Below, piece after piece: positions 46,240 to 56,479 of a stretch of 64,000 bases of DNA. The stretch covers positions 191,650-255,649 of the forward strand of contig JAFTTP010000002.1 of assembly GCA_017466725.1 (NCBI GenBank), in the 5' to 3' direction. The position numbers and the translations under genes are program-made. The first letter of the stretch is position 1; each line of letters starts with the position of its first letter. This stretch comes from Clostridia bacterium. GTDB taxonomy: Bacteria > Bacillota > Clostridia > Christensenellales > UBA1242. The notes under the pieces were generated by a model. That model searched no databases. It worked only from the letters and a program-made list of their open reading frames with translations, and had not been told where the DNA came from.

Positions 46240-47745
46240 TTGGAAAAGACAACTGTAAAAGATAAAAAATCATCAATAATCTGGCTTGCCATAGTTGCAC
46301 TACTCGCTGTCAGCCTGCTGCTTTTTTGCCAGTTTTATTTTGGCGATACAATAAACAGCAAAACCACATATTTTGATGGCACGCACATCAACGGTATTGA
46401 CGTATCTGGCTTGACAAAAAACGAAGCAGAAAACATCATTTCAACGCAAATGTTAGCGGATAAGGAAAACATTAACATTACACTTAAATCTGGTGATAAC
46501 GAGTGGGGAATAACCGGAGACGACCTCGAGGTTGTGGCAAATTTTTCTCCTACCCTTTCTTCTGTGATGGAATATGGAAGAGATGGCAATATATTTGCAA
46601 AAAAAGCGGCTGCAAGCAAAATAAAAGAAAATGGGCTTTATGTTGATGTGCCCGTTGAAGATGTTTATGGCGGAATTGACGACAAACTTCAAAGTATAAT
46701 TGAAACTATTGAGAATAAACCTCAGCAGCAACTTATATCTTTCAATCCAAGCGCCAACAACATGTTTTCATTAAATAATGATGGCAGTTATAAACTGGTA
46801 GATAAACACCTATTAAAAACACAAATTTCTCAAGCGATTGCTGGCAAAATTGAGCCTATAATTGAAGTACCAACTCAAACAATTTATCCAGAAAATGACC
46901 TGCAAGACTTTGTCAACAACATTTCTTTGAGAGGAAAATATGTCACAGATTTTTCAAAGTCAACAGCAGATAGAAAAAGCAACATCGCCCTTGCCCTATC
47001 AAAGTTTAACGGTATGATTATAGAGCCAAATCAAATAGTATCTTTTAATGACACAACTGGCGCCAGAACGGCAGAAAATGGGTATAAAACAGCGAAGATT
47101 ATTGTAGGCGGCAAATATGTGTCTGGCATGGGCGGAGGCGTTTGTCAGGCGTCCACCACGCTATACAATGCACTGCTGCTTTCTGATGTTGAAATTTTGC
47201 AAGTTTATCATCACACTCTGCCGGCATCATATGTTCCACTTTCGTTTGACGCAATGGTAAGTGAAGGCTACGCCGACCTTGTGTTTAAAAACAATCTTGA
47301 TACGCCAATTTTTATAAAGGCATACACAACAAATAGTGATGTTGTTGTAGAAATATATGGTCAACCTTTAGATGAAGGACTACAAATTTCAACTCGGGCA
47401 GAACTGGTGAAAATTATTCCACATGGCGGAGATGACATAATTGCAGATAAAACTGGCGAATATGAGGACAAGGTGCTTTATAAGGGCGAATACTATAGGC
47501 TGAAATATCCAATTGAAGGATATGAATCTAAAGGATATATACAATATTATTATGATGGTCAACTGACAGATGAGAAACAAATTAGAAATGACCGATATAT
47601 GCCTCAAAATGGAATAATTGTTGAAGGCACTTATTCGCTTGAAGATGGTATGAGTTTGCCAAGCAGCTCGGTAAAATATATACCACCGCAGAAAGTCACG
47701 CAAGATACAATCAGCTCGGCAAAAGCACGCTGGAACTTACAATAA
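46240..47745 (+). CDS. VanW-family protein
   Basis: 501 residues. An N-terminal membrane anchor (about 10-30) is followed by a region like the PG_binding_4 domain (FDGTHINGIDVSGLTKNEAENII) and a VanW domain (about 245-380, with SKFNGMIIEPNQIVSFND, GMGGGVCQASTTLYNAL and a DLVFKNN segment). VanW proteins are linked to the cell wall, and their biochemistry is not settled. The start is a TTG at 46240, preceded by AAGGAG seven bases upstream. An ATG within that spacing is out of frame and gives only a ten-codon product, so TTG is the better reading. Confidence 0.93.
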   Translation: MEKTTVKDKKSSIIWLAIVALLAVSLLLFCQFYFGDTINSKTTYFDGTHINGIDVSGLTKNEAENIISTQMLADKENINITLKSGDNEWGITGDDLEVVANFSPTLSSVMEYGRDGNIFAKKAAASKIKENGLYVDVPVEDVYGGIDDKLQSIIETIENKPQQQLISFNPSANNMFSLNNDGSYKLVDKHLLKTQISQAIAGKIEPIIEVPTQTIYPENDLQDFVNNISLRGKYVTDFSKSTADRKSNIALALSKFNGMIIEPNQIVSFNDTTGARTAENGYKTAKIIVGGKYVSGMGGGVCQASTTLYNALLLSDVEILQVYHHTLPASYVPLSFDAMVSEGYADLVFKNNLDTPIFIKAYTTNSDVVVEIYGQPLDEGLQISTRAELVKIIPHGGDDIIADKTGEYEDKVLYKGEYYRLKYPIEGYESKGYIQYYYDGQLTDEKQIRNDRYMPQNGIIVEGTYSLEDGMSLPSSSVKYIPPQKVTQDTISSAKARWNLQ

Positions 47746-47774
47746 AAAAGGCAGCAATCAAATGCTGCTTTTTT
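47744..47774. terminator. Bidirectional terminator
   Basis: AAAAAAGGCAGCA-ATCAAA-TGCTGCTTTTTT, directly after the VanW-family stop and before the convergent cca gene. Confidence 0.88.
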
Positions 47775-47775
47775 A

Positions 47776-49014
47776 TTATAGATATTTCAGTTTTGCTTCA
47801 ACTGCCTTAATTAAAACGTCTTTTTCATTGATAAGCACACCATCAAAAACGTCGCTAAGGAGGCTGCTGAGGATTGATTTAAACCTGTTTGGTTTGACTG
47901 TAGGATAATGCAATTTTATATCTTCACCTGTAATTTTTAAATCTTTTACAGTAACAACTATTTTATGTGAAATTATGTATTTATAGAAAAATTCGTACTT
48001 ATTTGCAAGATATTTTGATTTGTGCACCAAAAGTTGATGAATTTGTGGGAAATTATCAAAATATTTAAAGAAATAAGGTTTGTTTTGTCTGAAGTTTAAC
48101 GCCTCGTAATAACCTGATAAAATGTTTATATAATAATCACAAAGTTTTTTGCTTACACCAAATGAATCTGAGAGAATAAGATTTAAATAATATGAAATTG
48201 AAATAGGTTTAACATTATCAATTACGTCAATTAAAAAACCTTGCGATTTATGCTCTACCTTCTTCACCATTTTAAATTTAAGTTTATTGCAATCTATACC
48301 AAACGTTGGCCAGAATGCGCCTCTGTTTAAGTTTTTAAGCGCTTGCATATACGCTTTTGGTTTTGATAAACCTTTATATTTGTTTGGACTGTGTAAAATT
48401 CTTTCAATTTCATGCAGCACCCTTTCGCCAGAGACATCCCTTAAATTCTCTTTATATTTAACGGCAGCTAAAAATGTTGCTTTGTCAATTTTAAAGTTGA
48501 GTTCACACTGAAAACGGAACAATCTTAATATTCTTACCCCGTCATGACTAAGCACCTCTTCTGGCGTTTCAACAGTGCGCAAAATTCTTTTTTCAATGTC
48601 TTCTATACCATTGTAAAAATCTAAAAATTTATCATTTTTAATATCATAATAAATGGCATTACATGTAAAATCTCTGCGTTTTGCATCTTCTTCTACGCCA
48701 TCAATAAACTCAACGCTCTCTGGGCAATGATTTCCGCCCTCGGCATAGGTATCTTTTCTAAAAGTGGTATACTCATATTTCTCATCGCCTGCAATAATAT
48801 AGCCAGCACCAAGATTTTTACTTTTAAGTTTAAAAGAAAATTCGCTGCCTTGCAAAATTTCTTCAACCTCTTGAATTGAAAGTTTAGAGCAAATATCCAC
48901 TTCATCCTTTTCAATACCAAGCATGTGATTTCTTACATAACCACCTACAATATACAACTCACATGGAAATTTTCGCGCCAACGATTGCAACGATTTTGAA
49001 CATTCTAACTTCAT
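47776..49014 (-). CDS. cca: CCA tRNA nucleotidyltransferase / poly(A) polymerase family
   Basis: 412 residues. It adds or repairs the 3' CCA of tRNAs. The class II nucleotidyltransferase motifs are present: LYIVGGYVRNHML (near residue 21), DEVDIC (the metal pair, near 37), RRDFTCNAIYYD (near 113) and the template-like motif EEVLSHDGVRILRLFRFQCEL (near 150). Since tRNA-Glu in this window encodes CCA, the enzyme is probably for repair and for tRNAs without encoded CCA. GGCGG precedes the ATG. Confidence 0.93.
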   Translation of the reverse strand: MKLECSKSLQSLARKFPCELYIVGGYVRNHMLGIEKDEVDICSKLSIQEVEEILQGSEFSFKLKSKNLGAGYIIAGDEKYEYTTFRKDTYAEGGNHCPESVEFIDGVEEDAKRRDFTCNAIYYDIKNDKFLDFYNGIEDIEKRILRTVETPEEVLSHDGVRILRLFRFQCELNFKIDKATFLAAVKYKENLRDVSGERVLHEIERILHSPNKYKGLSKPKAYMQALKNLNRGAFWPTFGIDCNKLKFKMVKKVEHKSQGFLIDVIDNVKPISISYYLNLILSDSFGVSKKLCDYYINILSGYYEALNFRQNKPYFFKYFDNFPQIHQLLVHKSKYLANKYEFFYKYIISHKIVVTVKDLKITGEDIKLHYPTVKPNRFKSILSSLLSDVFDGVLINEKDVLIKAVEAKLKYL

Positions 49015-49093
49015 ATATCCGCCTTTAATTATGTTTATATATAAATATGTTACTTATTTTTACAAACAAAGTCAAATCAAATTAAGAATAAAG

Positions 49094-49123
49094 TTGACTT
49101 TAATAAAATAAATGGTATATAAT
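49094..49123 (+). promoter_or_regulatory. Promoter giving a leaderless mRNA for the P-type ATPase
   Basis: TTGACT, 18 bases, TATAAT, then seven bases to the ATG at 49131. No ribosome site is present. Confidence 0.75.
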
Positions 49124-49130
49124 CAAAGTA

Positions 49131-51731
49131 ATGAAAAAGATGATTTTTTCGCAAAATTCTTTTGTGAAAGTACAAAATAGATATGTAAGAATACTTTCAG
49201 TTCCATACCAACTGGAAAAATTATTTTACACCCAAGAAGGATTAGACAACAATATAAGTTTTCTTGAAAAATTTAAAAAGAAACACTCTAAAGAAAAGAA
49301 AAAGAAAAATGCACCACAACCATCAATTGTGATTGACGAAAAAGTAGAGAGGTTTAACCCTGAATATAATGTTGGATTGACCGCCGAACAAGTCGCAGCC
49401 AGAGAAAAGGACAATCTTGCAAACGATGCAAAGCTTCCAACAAGCAAAACTTATCGTTCAATTTTCTTTAAAAACATATTCACATTTTTTAATATGCTTT
49501 GGCTTATAATTGTAGTTGCCCTTCTTGCCGTTGGCGCTTATTCTGACTTGTTGTTTGTCTTTGTAATTGTTGCCAATACAGCAATCTCAATTATACAAGA
49601 AATTCGCGCCAAAAATGCGGTTGAAAAATTGTCGATGATAACGCTTCCAATGGTTACTGCAATACGAGATGGCAAAACAATAAAAATTCCATCACAAAAG
49701 CTTGTGCTTGATGATATTATTGTGCTGACTGGCGGAAATCAAATACCTTCAGACTGCATAGTAATTGAAGGCAGTGTTGACGTAAATGAAAGTCTTTTGA
49801 CAGGCGAATCAAACTCAATTCAAAAACCTGTTGACAGCGCATTACTTTCTGGAAGTTATGTTGTTGCAGGCAGATGCCATGCACGTGTTGACAGGGTTGG
49901 CAGCAACAACTACATCAATCAAATGGCAACCAAAGCAAAAGAGTTTAAAGCGCCTCAATCAAACCTATTTAAAGATATAAACAGACTTATAAAATACATC
50001 GGAATTGCCCTTGTACCTATTGGAATTTTAACTTTTTTAAATCACCTGCCAGGTCACACAATTGAATTTGCAATTAAAAGAACAAGCGGTTCGCTTACAA
50101 GTATGATTCCATCCGGCATGTTTTTGCTTGTAACAATCAGTTTAGCAATTGGCGTAATAAAACTTGCCAAGAAAAAGACTTTAGTGCGCGACCTATACTC
50201 AATTGAAATGCTTGCAAGAACAAATGTATTATGCCTTGATAAAACAGGCACAATTACTGACGGCACAATGAAGGTTGTTGACTTCTTATCGTACACAAAA
50301 AGACGAAAAATAAATGTAAAAAAACTTATTTCAAATGTACTACACGTACAAAAGACAATGAACTCTACTGCCAAAGCGCTTATACAAGAGTTTGGCAAAT
50401 CAAATGAGTTGACGGCATTAAATATAGCCGAATTCGCATCAGAGCGAAAATACTCAATTACTCAATTATCAAACAAAAAAATTTACTTCTTAGGGTCGGC
50501 AACAAACATCAATTGTCCGCTTACGGATGAACACCGCGAACTCATTAAAAATGCACAAGAAAAGGGCTTAAGGGTGATGGCGTTTGCTGAACAAGATGGT
50601 GGCACTTTTAGCAGAGATATGAGCGGTAAAGACGCATCGCTTTTGGCATTAATAGTACTTGAAGAGACAATCCGCGATGACGCAATTGAAACTATTCAAT
50701 GGTTTAAAGATAATGGCGTTGAAATTAAAATTATCTCTGGCGACGCGCCTGAAACAGTATCAAAAATTGCAAGCCGCGTTGGTGTTAAAAACAGCGACAA
50801 ATATGTATCTCTTGAAAACGCAAGTTTAAAGGATATCGAACAAATGGCGGATGAATTTACCGTATTTGGCAGGGTCACACCAGAACAAAAATATACAATT
50901 GTAAAAGCACTTAAAAACAAAGGAAAAGTTGTTTCAATGACTGGTGACGGCGTAAATGACACGCTTGCACTTAAAGAGGCAGACTGCTCTATCGCGATGG
51001 CAGATGGCAGCGAAGTTGCCAGAAACATCTCAAAGATTGTTCTGCTTGAAAGCAACTTCTCATCATTGCCATCTGTAGTGAAGGAAGGCAGACAAGTCAT
51101 CAACAATGTACAAAACTCTTCATCATTATTCTTAATGAAAACTTTCTTTGCTATTATACTTACCGTACTTACATTGTTCTTACCTTTAAGTTATCCTTTC
51201 GAGCCTCGTATGATGTTGCTTTTAGAGGCGTTTGTAATTGGTTTGCCATCACTTATGTTGACATTTGAGCCAAACACAAAACCAATTAAAGGAAACTTTA
51301 TACCACAGGTTATGAAACGGGCGCTGCCTAGAGCTTTGCTGATGTTGATAAACATCATAATTGTAATGAGCCTTAAAGCGCAAACAACAGTCATCGCTAA
51401 TGGCGAACTTACTTCAATTATGTCAGACCCTGAATATACAACAATTTGCGTGCTTGTGATGACATATACAGGTTTCTTAAACCTGGTATCGCTGTGCATA
51501 CCAGCAAATCTATTAAAATGGACGACGCTTGCAGTGTCATTTATAGGCACAACCGGCACAATTTTAATTCTGCCTAAACTGTTCCACATAACAGAAAGTA
51601 CATTTACTGTATTTATAACATTCTTCTCAATTATTCTTGTTTCAATCATCTTGATTGTGCTGATTAAATTGAATCGAAAACGAATAGACCGGTGGAGAGA
51701 AAAAATTGTACAATTGTTGCAAAAGACATAA
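49131..51731 (+). CDS. P-type cation-transporting ATPase (CtpE/Exp7-like)
   Basis: 866 residues. After an N-terminal cytoplasmic part of about 110 residues come membrane segments, the actuator motif LLTGES (near 221), a membrane segment with MIPSGMFLLV (near 325), the phosphorylation motif CLDKTGTITDG (near 368), and MTGDGVND (near 602), then about six more membrane segments. PSGM in place of the PEGL of calcium pumps, and the CPx-free design, fit the CtpE/Exp7 branch, proposed to move calcium. The ion is inference. It is transcribed alone and ends at a terminator. Confidence 0.92.
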   Translation: MKKMIFSQNSFVKVQNRYVRILSVPYQLEKLFYTQEGLDNNISFLEKFKKKHSKEKKKKNAPQPSIVIDEKVERFNPEYNVGLTAEQVAAREKDNLANDAKLPTSKTYRSIFFKNIFTFFNMLWLIIVVALLAVGAYSDLLFVFVIVANTAISIIQEIRAKNAVEKLSMITLPMVTAIRDGKTIKIPSQKLVLDDIIVLTGGNQIPSDCIVIEGSVDVNESLLTGESNSIQKPVDSALLSGSYVVAGRCHARVDRVGSNNYINQMATKAKEFKAPQSNLFKDINRLIKYIGIALVPIGILTFLNHLPGHTIEFAIKRTSGSLTSMIPSGMFLLVTISLAIGVIKLAKKKTLVRDLYSIEMLARTNVLCLDKTGTITDGTMKVVDFLSYTKRRKINVKKLISNVLHVQKTMNSTAKALIQEFGKSNELTALNIAEFASERKYSITQLSNKKIYFLGSATNINCPLTDEHRELIKNAQEKGLRVMAFAEQDGGTFSRDMSGKDASLLALIVLEETIRDDAIETIQWFKDNGVEIKIISGDAPETVSKIASRVGVKNSDKYVSLENASLKDIEQMADEFTVFGRVTPEQKYTIVKALKNKGKVVSMTGDGVNDTLALKEADCSIAMADGSEVARNISKIVLLESNFSSLPSVVKEGRQVINNVQNSSSLFLMKTFFAIILTVLTLFLPLSYPFEPRMMLLLEAFVIGLPSLMLTFEPNTKPIKGNFIPQVMKRALPRALLMLINIIIVMSLKAQTTVIANGELTSIMSDPEYTTICVLVMTYTGFLNLVSLCIPANLLKWTTLAVSFIGTTGTILILPKLFHITESTFTVFITFFSIILVSIILIVLIKLNRKRIDRWREKIVQLLQKT

Positions 51732-51763
51732 AAAATACTTCGATTTACTCGAAGTATTTTTTT
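51731..51763. terminator. Bidirectional terminator
   Basis: AAATACTTCG-ATTTA-CTCGAAGTATTT with T and A runs, between the P-type ATPase and a convergent small gene. Confidence 0.88.
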
Positions 51764-52073
51764 ACGCTTGCTTTTCTTTTTTATTGATGCCCGACTTTAA
51801 GAAAGAGTGTTGTTTGATTTTAGTAAATTTAGGAATAACACCATCTACCGTGATTGACACATCTGGAAGATAATTGCCTGTTTTCAAAGTAACCGAAAGA
51901 ATTTTGCCTTTAATTTTAAATTGACAAGATGCATTGTCACCTCTATGATAAACAGTAAGTTTTTTATACAATTTTCCATCTATAACAAGAGTTGCATTTT
52001 TTGCATCTGCATAAACTTCAACCTTGTGATTTTCAACATCAAAATAGAATTTCTTCTTCGCAAAAAACAGCAT
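51762..52073 (-). CDS. Hypothetical beta-rich protein, about 103 residues
   Basis: Start chosen at the ATG at 52073. The frame opens eight codons earlier at a TTG. Lys-rich and beta-rich (FYFDVENHKVEVYADAKNATLVIDGKLYKKLTVYHRGD), with no signal peptide. It recalls small cytoplasmic proteins of unknown function, and I do not recognise the family. No ribosome site is evident. It ends at a shared terminator. Confidence 0.6.
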   Translation of the reverse strand: MLFFAKKKFYFDVENHKVEVYADAKNATLVIDGKLYKKLTVYHRGDNASCQFKIKGKILSVTLKTGNYLPDVSITVDGVIPKFTKIKQHSFLKSGINKKEKQA

Positions 52074-52131
52074 GCTAACACCAAAAAGGCAAGTCAAGCC
52101 CTTTTCTTATAATTTTATGTGAAACAGAAAC

Positions 52132-52161
52132 AAAAAAGTTCTAGACAATGCTAGAACTTTT
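52132..52161 (-). terminator. Terminator of the ftsH-linked membrane protein gene
   Basis: AAAAAGTTCTAG-ACAATG-CTAGAACTTTTT, a few bases after the stop codon. Confidence 0.85.
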
Positions 52162-52167
52162 TATAAC

Positions 52168-52863
52168 TTAATCGGCGAAATATTGATACAGCCCATATGA
52201 ACTTGCTTTAACAGTAATTGTTGTAATAGTTGCTGGTGTACCCCATCCATCAGGATAAGTTCCAACATAAAAAGTCATTGTGTTTGATGGAGTATCACTT
52301 AATTTTAAGTAACAATCTTTAAATTTTAACACTGTGCCTTTTGGATATTCTGTTGATTTGTAAGTGCTGCCATTGCCATTTGTAAGAACTCTATCCTCAC
52401 TTTCCTTATTATACATAAGTCTAATATAGTTTTGGCCAAGTTGTGTTTTCAAAGTGCTGTTTAAGTCTGTACCAGATTTATTGTAAAACTCTGTTTTAGA
52501 TTCTTCAATTTTGCAGTCACCAAGTTTACCTGTAAAAATGCCAGTAAGAATTGTTGTGTAAAATTGATCATTATATTTTTCTATAAACTCATTATATTTT
52601 TTGCTGTCTTCATCATCAATGTATTCATATTCTGAAATGTCAGTATGATAAACTTTATAAGCGTCTGCCCCCATTAAGAATTCAGGTTGCAAATTTACAC
52701 TGATGCTTGCAAGAGATATAATAATTGCTGATAATACCACAATTGCAGAAAGAATTACAGAAGAAATAATAGTCCTTTTAAGTTTTCTTTTTGCAATAAT
52801 TTTATCACTTACACTGTCAAGAATTTCGTTTACATTGTTGTTTGTTTGAGTTGTCTGTTCCAT
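52168..52863 (-). CDS. Small single-pass membrane protein encoded behind ftsH
   Basis: 231 residues. A cytoplasmic N-terminus (about 30 residues) is followed by a membrane segment (31-57) and an extracellular beta-rich part with no family I can name. Its ATG overlaps the ftsH stop codon by one base (TAATG), so the two are translationally coupled and probably made in step. It could be an FtsH partner or substrate adaptor, but this rests on position alone. Confidence 0.75.
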   Translation of the reverse strand: MEQTTQTNNNVNEILDSVSDKIIAKRKLKRTIISSVILSAIVVLSAIIISLASISVNLQPEFLMGADAYKVYHTDISEYEYIDDEDSKKYNEFIEKYNDQFYTTILTGIFTGKLGDCKIEESKTEFYNKSGTDLNSTLKTQLGQNYIRLMYNKESEDRVLTNGNGSTYKSTEYPKGTVLKFKDCYLKLSDTPSNTMTFYVGTYPDGWGTPATITTITVKASSYGLYQYFAD

Positions 52864-55109
52864 TAATTGTCGTCTCCCTTGTCATCATCTTTAGTAGTTT
52901 CTTTTTTCTCGGTGGTTTTTCTTCGTGTGGTTGTTTTCTTTGGTTTTTCTTGCGATTCATCTTCCGCCAAAGTAATTCCGCTGTTCAGTTTAATTTCAAC
53001 TTGCTTTTCTTCCACCTTATTTTCTTCAGCAAGTTCTGCTTGATATTTTGCTTTGATTGACTCAAACTCTTCTGGAGTGATAATACCTGCCATAACAAGT
53101 TTTTCGCCTTCTCTTACTTTATCTTCAAGCATTTTTTTCTTTCTTTCTTTTTCTTGTGCTTTTCTAATTTCTGCCTCTTTTGCACGTTGCTTTTCAGCCC
53201 TTTCTTTCATAAGTGCAGAAATTTCTTCAGCAGATTTGCCTTCAATAAGCATATCAACTTCTTCTTTATTGATTGTTTCTTGGTCAAGAAGAAGTTTTGC
53301 CATCTCATGCAGTAGTACTTCATTTTCAGTAAGAAGAGTTGTTGCGCGCTCGTAGTTTGAGTTTAAAATTTTTCTTACTTCTTCATCTGCCTCTGCAGCA
53401 AGTTTTTCAGAGAAATCATTTTTTGTTTGATAGTCTCTTCCAATAAACACCATGCCATCAGAATCAAGACTTAAGAAACCAAGTTTTTTGCTCATACCAT
53501 AATTGTACACCATTTTTCTTGCAATTTTTGTTGCTTGATTAATGTCACTTGATGCACCTGTTGTAATGTCTTTAAATATAATTTGTTCGGCAATTCTTCC
53601 GCCCATACATACAGCAATTTCATCCATCAAATAGTTGTATGTGCGATATGAATTGTCATTTTCTGGCCTTTGCATTGTATATCCGCCAGCCATGCCTCTT
53701 GGAATGATTGAAACTTCTTGCACTGCGTCTGAGTGTTGAAGTTTTGCAGCAAGTATTGCGTGCCCCGCTTCGTGATAAGCTGTAATTTTACGGTCCCTTT
53801 CTGTGACAAGTCTGCTTTTCTTTTGTGGCCCCATTGTCACTTTGTTTATGCCTTCTTGGATGTCAGTCATTGTAACTTTTGGTCTGCCCTCTCTTGCAGC
53901 TAAGATGGCTGCCTCGTTAAGCATGTTTTCAATGTCTGCGCCAGTAAATCCTACTGTAATTTTTGCAAGCGTAGCAAAATCTACACTTTCGTCAAGAGGT
54001 TTGTTTTTAGCATGAATTTTTAAAATGCCTTCTCTGCCCTTAACGTCTGGAATATTTACATATACTTGTCTGTCAAATCTGCCCGGTCTCATAAGGGCTG
54101 GGTCAAGTACGTCGCTTCTGTTTGTAGCTGCAAGCACAATGATGCCTTCATTTGCTTCAAAACCATCCATTTCAACAAGAAGTTGGTTTAGTGTTTGTTC
54201 GCGTTCATCATTTCCGCCACCAAGGCCAGCGCCTCTTTGACGACCAACAGCATCAATTTCATCAATAAATACTATACAAGGTTTGTTTTTCTTTGCTTGT
54301 TCAAAAAGGTCTCTCACCCTTGATGCACCAACGCCAACAAACATTTCAACAAAGTCAGAGCCGCTTATTGAAATGAAAGGAACATTTGCCTCACCAGCTA
54401 CTGCCCTAGCAAGAAGTGTTTTACCAGTACCTGGATGTCCTACAAGAAGTACACCTTTTGGAATTCTTGCACCAAGGTCTGTAAACTTTTTAGGTGCTTT
54501 TAAAAATTCTACAATTTCTTTAAGTTCTTCTTTCTCTTCTTCTGTACCCGCAATGTCATCAAAGCGTACTTTGCTTGTTGTGTAAGCCCTTGCCTTTGAC
54601 TTACCAAAGTTCATCGCTCCTTTATTTGACGAGCCCAAAAGTCTGAAAATCATCCAAACCATGAACACTGAAAATCCGATGTAAAGAATTGGATATATAA
54701 TGTCCCACCAGTTTGTACCTGCAACGCCAACAGGTTTAAGTGCAACATCATCCTCGTCAGCCGCAGTTCTATTATACTCAATAATAAAATTTTCAATAGC
54801 AGTATACTCAGCAGCAGTTGGAGTGTAATAATAGTCCGCATATTTTGGGAATACATCTGTATACTTAGAGCCTCTAATCAAAAAGTAAATATGGGTACTG
54901 TCTCTACGCAATGCGACAATTTTTTCTGTCTCGCCATCCTCGTTTACATATTCTCCCTTTACGAGTTGTTCAATTTGTCCTCTTCCGCCTTCTAGATATT
55001 CGCCCTTATAACCATTGTTTGAAAACAAAGTTATTGCAAGAAACACCAGAAGAACAATCATTACGATGTATGAAATTTTAAATTTAGGTTTTCTTTGCTT
55101 TTCTTCCAT
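52863..55109 (-). CDS. ftsH: ATP-dependent zinc metalloprotease FtsH
   Basis: 748 residues. Two N-terminal membrane segments (12-29 and 118-140) flank the periplasmic-side loop. The AAA+ domain holds the Walker [15 protein letters not shown] (near 223, GPPGTGKT in most members), Walker B, the [17 protein letters not shown] segment and the SRH. The protease domain holds HEAGH (near 446). The C-terminal tail of about 130 residues is highly charged (coiled-coil-like, ending in [22 protein letters not shown]). It degrades unassembled membrane proteins and regulators, and in sporulating bacteria also helps entry into sporulation. AAGGAGG precedes the ATG. Confidence 0.97.
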   Translation of the reverse strand: MEEKQRKPKFKISYIVMIVLLVFLAITLFSNNGYKGEYLEGGRGQIEQLVKGEYVNEDGETEKIVALRRDSTHIYFLIRGSKYTDVFPKYADYYYTPTAAEYTAIENFIIEYNRTAADEDDVALKPVGVAGTNWWDIIYPILYIGFSVFMVWMIFRLLGSSNKGAMNFGKSKARAYTTSKVRFDDIAGTEEEKEELKEIVEFLKAPKKFTDLGARIPKGVLLVGHPGTGKTLLARAVAGEANVPFISISGSDFVEMFVGVGASRVRDLFEQAKKNKPCIVFIDEIDAVGRQRGAGLGGGNDEREQTLNQLLVEMDGFEANEGIIVLAATNRSDVLDPALMRPGRFDRQVYVNIPDVKGREGILKIHAKNKPLDESVDFATLAKITVGFTGADIENMLNEAAILAAREGRPKVTMTDIQEGINKVTMGPQKKSRLVTERDRKITAYHEAGHAILAAKLQHSDAVQEVSIIPRGMAGGYTMQRPENDNSYRTYNYLMDEIAVCMGGRIAEQIIFKDITTGASSDINQATKIARKMVYNYGMSKKLGFLSLDSDGMVFIGRDYQTKNDFSEKLAAEADEEVRKILNSNYERATTLLTENEVLLHEMAKLLLDQETINKEEVDMLIEGKSAEEISALMKERAEKQRAKEAEIRKAQEKERKKKMLEDKVREGEKLVMAGIITPEEFESIKAKYQAELAEENKVEEKQVEIKLNSGITLAEDESQEKPKKTTTRRKTTEKKETTKDDDKGDDN

Positions 55110-55219
55110 CTAAGCCTCCTTAAATATTACAAGATATTGTACCATAAATTTTATTTATTGACAACCTTTAAAAGGCTTTTTTTGAAGATTTTGTTAAGAA
55201 AATTTTCCTTTCGACAAAT

Positions 55220-56479
55220 TTAGTTTGGTTCTATATTAAAGTTGAGTTGAAAAACTACATGGTTTATAAATTCATCTTCACCAGATAAATTGCTTATATA
55301 TTTTAAATATTCTTTGCGATGTTGCTTAAAAAATAAATCGGTAACACCTAAAATATCTGCACTATTAGTTTTTATAATGTCAACAATTTCTTTAAACTCT
55401 TGCTTAAAATGATGCTCTATTTTAGAAATGATTTCAGGCGTAAGTTTGCTAAACTCTGAACGCACCTGCAAATTGTGATGCTCGCCATTAATTTCCATCA
55501 GTTCCATACCAAGATCGATATTTGCTTGAAAAACTGGATAACCATTTTCAAACTTAGTAGTAGTTTTTACCATTTTTTCTCGTACGCGATAGCTTAAGTC
55601 GTGCTTTTGACCGTCAACTTCAGCATTATCTACCCTCACAATTTGGCCTCTTGTTTTATCACTTAACAAATTTATGCTGTTTATTTGTTCTAAACTTAAT
55701 ATGTGCACCATTTTTCCGTCTTTTAGCAATACAGATTGTCCAGTGTTAAGAATATATTTTGCTTTTTCTTTTCCACCTTTACTTCCACCTTCACCTTCGC
55801 TGCCTCCATCACTTAGCGACGCGCCGCCTGCCGTTTCGCCCTCTGCAAGTATAGCCCCCTGCGCCTCTTCTTCGCCCTCAACCACTGGCAAATATCCAAT
55901 AAGCGAAGACTTTGTACGTCCATAATACCCCTTATAGAACTCTTCCAAAGATGTCTCAGCCGGGAAAATTCGGTTTGAGTTAAAGCCCACAACCTGCTGC
56001 AAATCTAATCCAATGCCATCGTTAAGTTTTGAAGATAAAGAAAGCACCTCTTTTGCCTTACCATTTGTACCGATAAAAATTGTGCTGGATGAAAGCGCGG
56101 CAAGTCTAGTCAGATAGTCAACAATTGCTGGTACATTTTCTTTCATCAAATCTTCACTTATTACCGTTGTTTGAACATGCGAAAGCCCCACCCTGCGGCC
56201 AAGCGCCACTTGAGCATTATATACAGCCTGCGCAATATTATCCCCCTTGCCCGAAATTACAGAATTTACCTCTTTAAATGTTTGATTTGCCTTAGGAATA
56301 AATGTAAGAAGAGACACCTCATATCCTTCTGGCGCGCTGTCAAACCCAATGGCAACAACCACACCAACATTTCTGCTTTGTCCTGGGGAATACAGCCCTT
56401 GAGGAGTAAACATGATAAGCACTAAAATTAGCACTAAAAGCATTGGATTTTTAAGATAACTTTTAATCTTTTTCTTCAT
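55220..56479 (-). CDS. gerC: Spore germination protein GerC family (no lipidation cysteine)
   Basis: 419 residues. Homologous to the C subunit of the GerA-type nutrient germinant receptor of the spore inner membrane, with VVVAIGFDSAPEGYEVSLLTFIP near residue 42 and the long central domain of Ger(x)C. The N-terminal hydrophobic segment (about 11-27) has no Cys, whereas GerC proteins are usually lipoproteins, so this one is probably anchored by the segment itself. A Gly/Ser-rich linker (about residues 223-237) lies in the middle. It overlaps gerB by 17 bases, and AAGGAG precedes the ATG. Confidence 0.9.
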   Translation of the reverse strand: MKKKIKSYLKNPMLLVLILVLIMFTPQGLYSPGQSRNVGVVVAIGFDSAPEGYEVSLLTFIPKANQTFKEVNSVISGKGDNIAQAVYNAQVALGRRVGLSHVQTTVISEDLMKENVPAIVDYLTRLAALSSSTIFIGTNGKAKEVLSLSSKLNDGIGLDLQQVVGFNSNRIFPAETSLEEFYKGYYGRTKSSLIGYLPVVEGEEEAQGAILAEGETAGGASLSDGGSEGEGGSKGGKEKAKYILNTGQSVLLKDGKMVHILSLEQINSINLLSDKTRGQIVRVDNAEVDGQKHDLSYRVREKMVKTTTKFENGYPVFQANIDLGMELMEINGEHHNLQVRSEFSKLTPEIISKIEHHFKQEFKEIVDIIKTNSADILGVTDLFFKQHRKEYLKYISNLSGEDEFINHVVFQLNFNIEPN

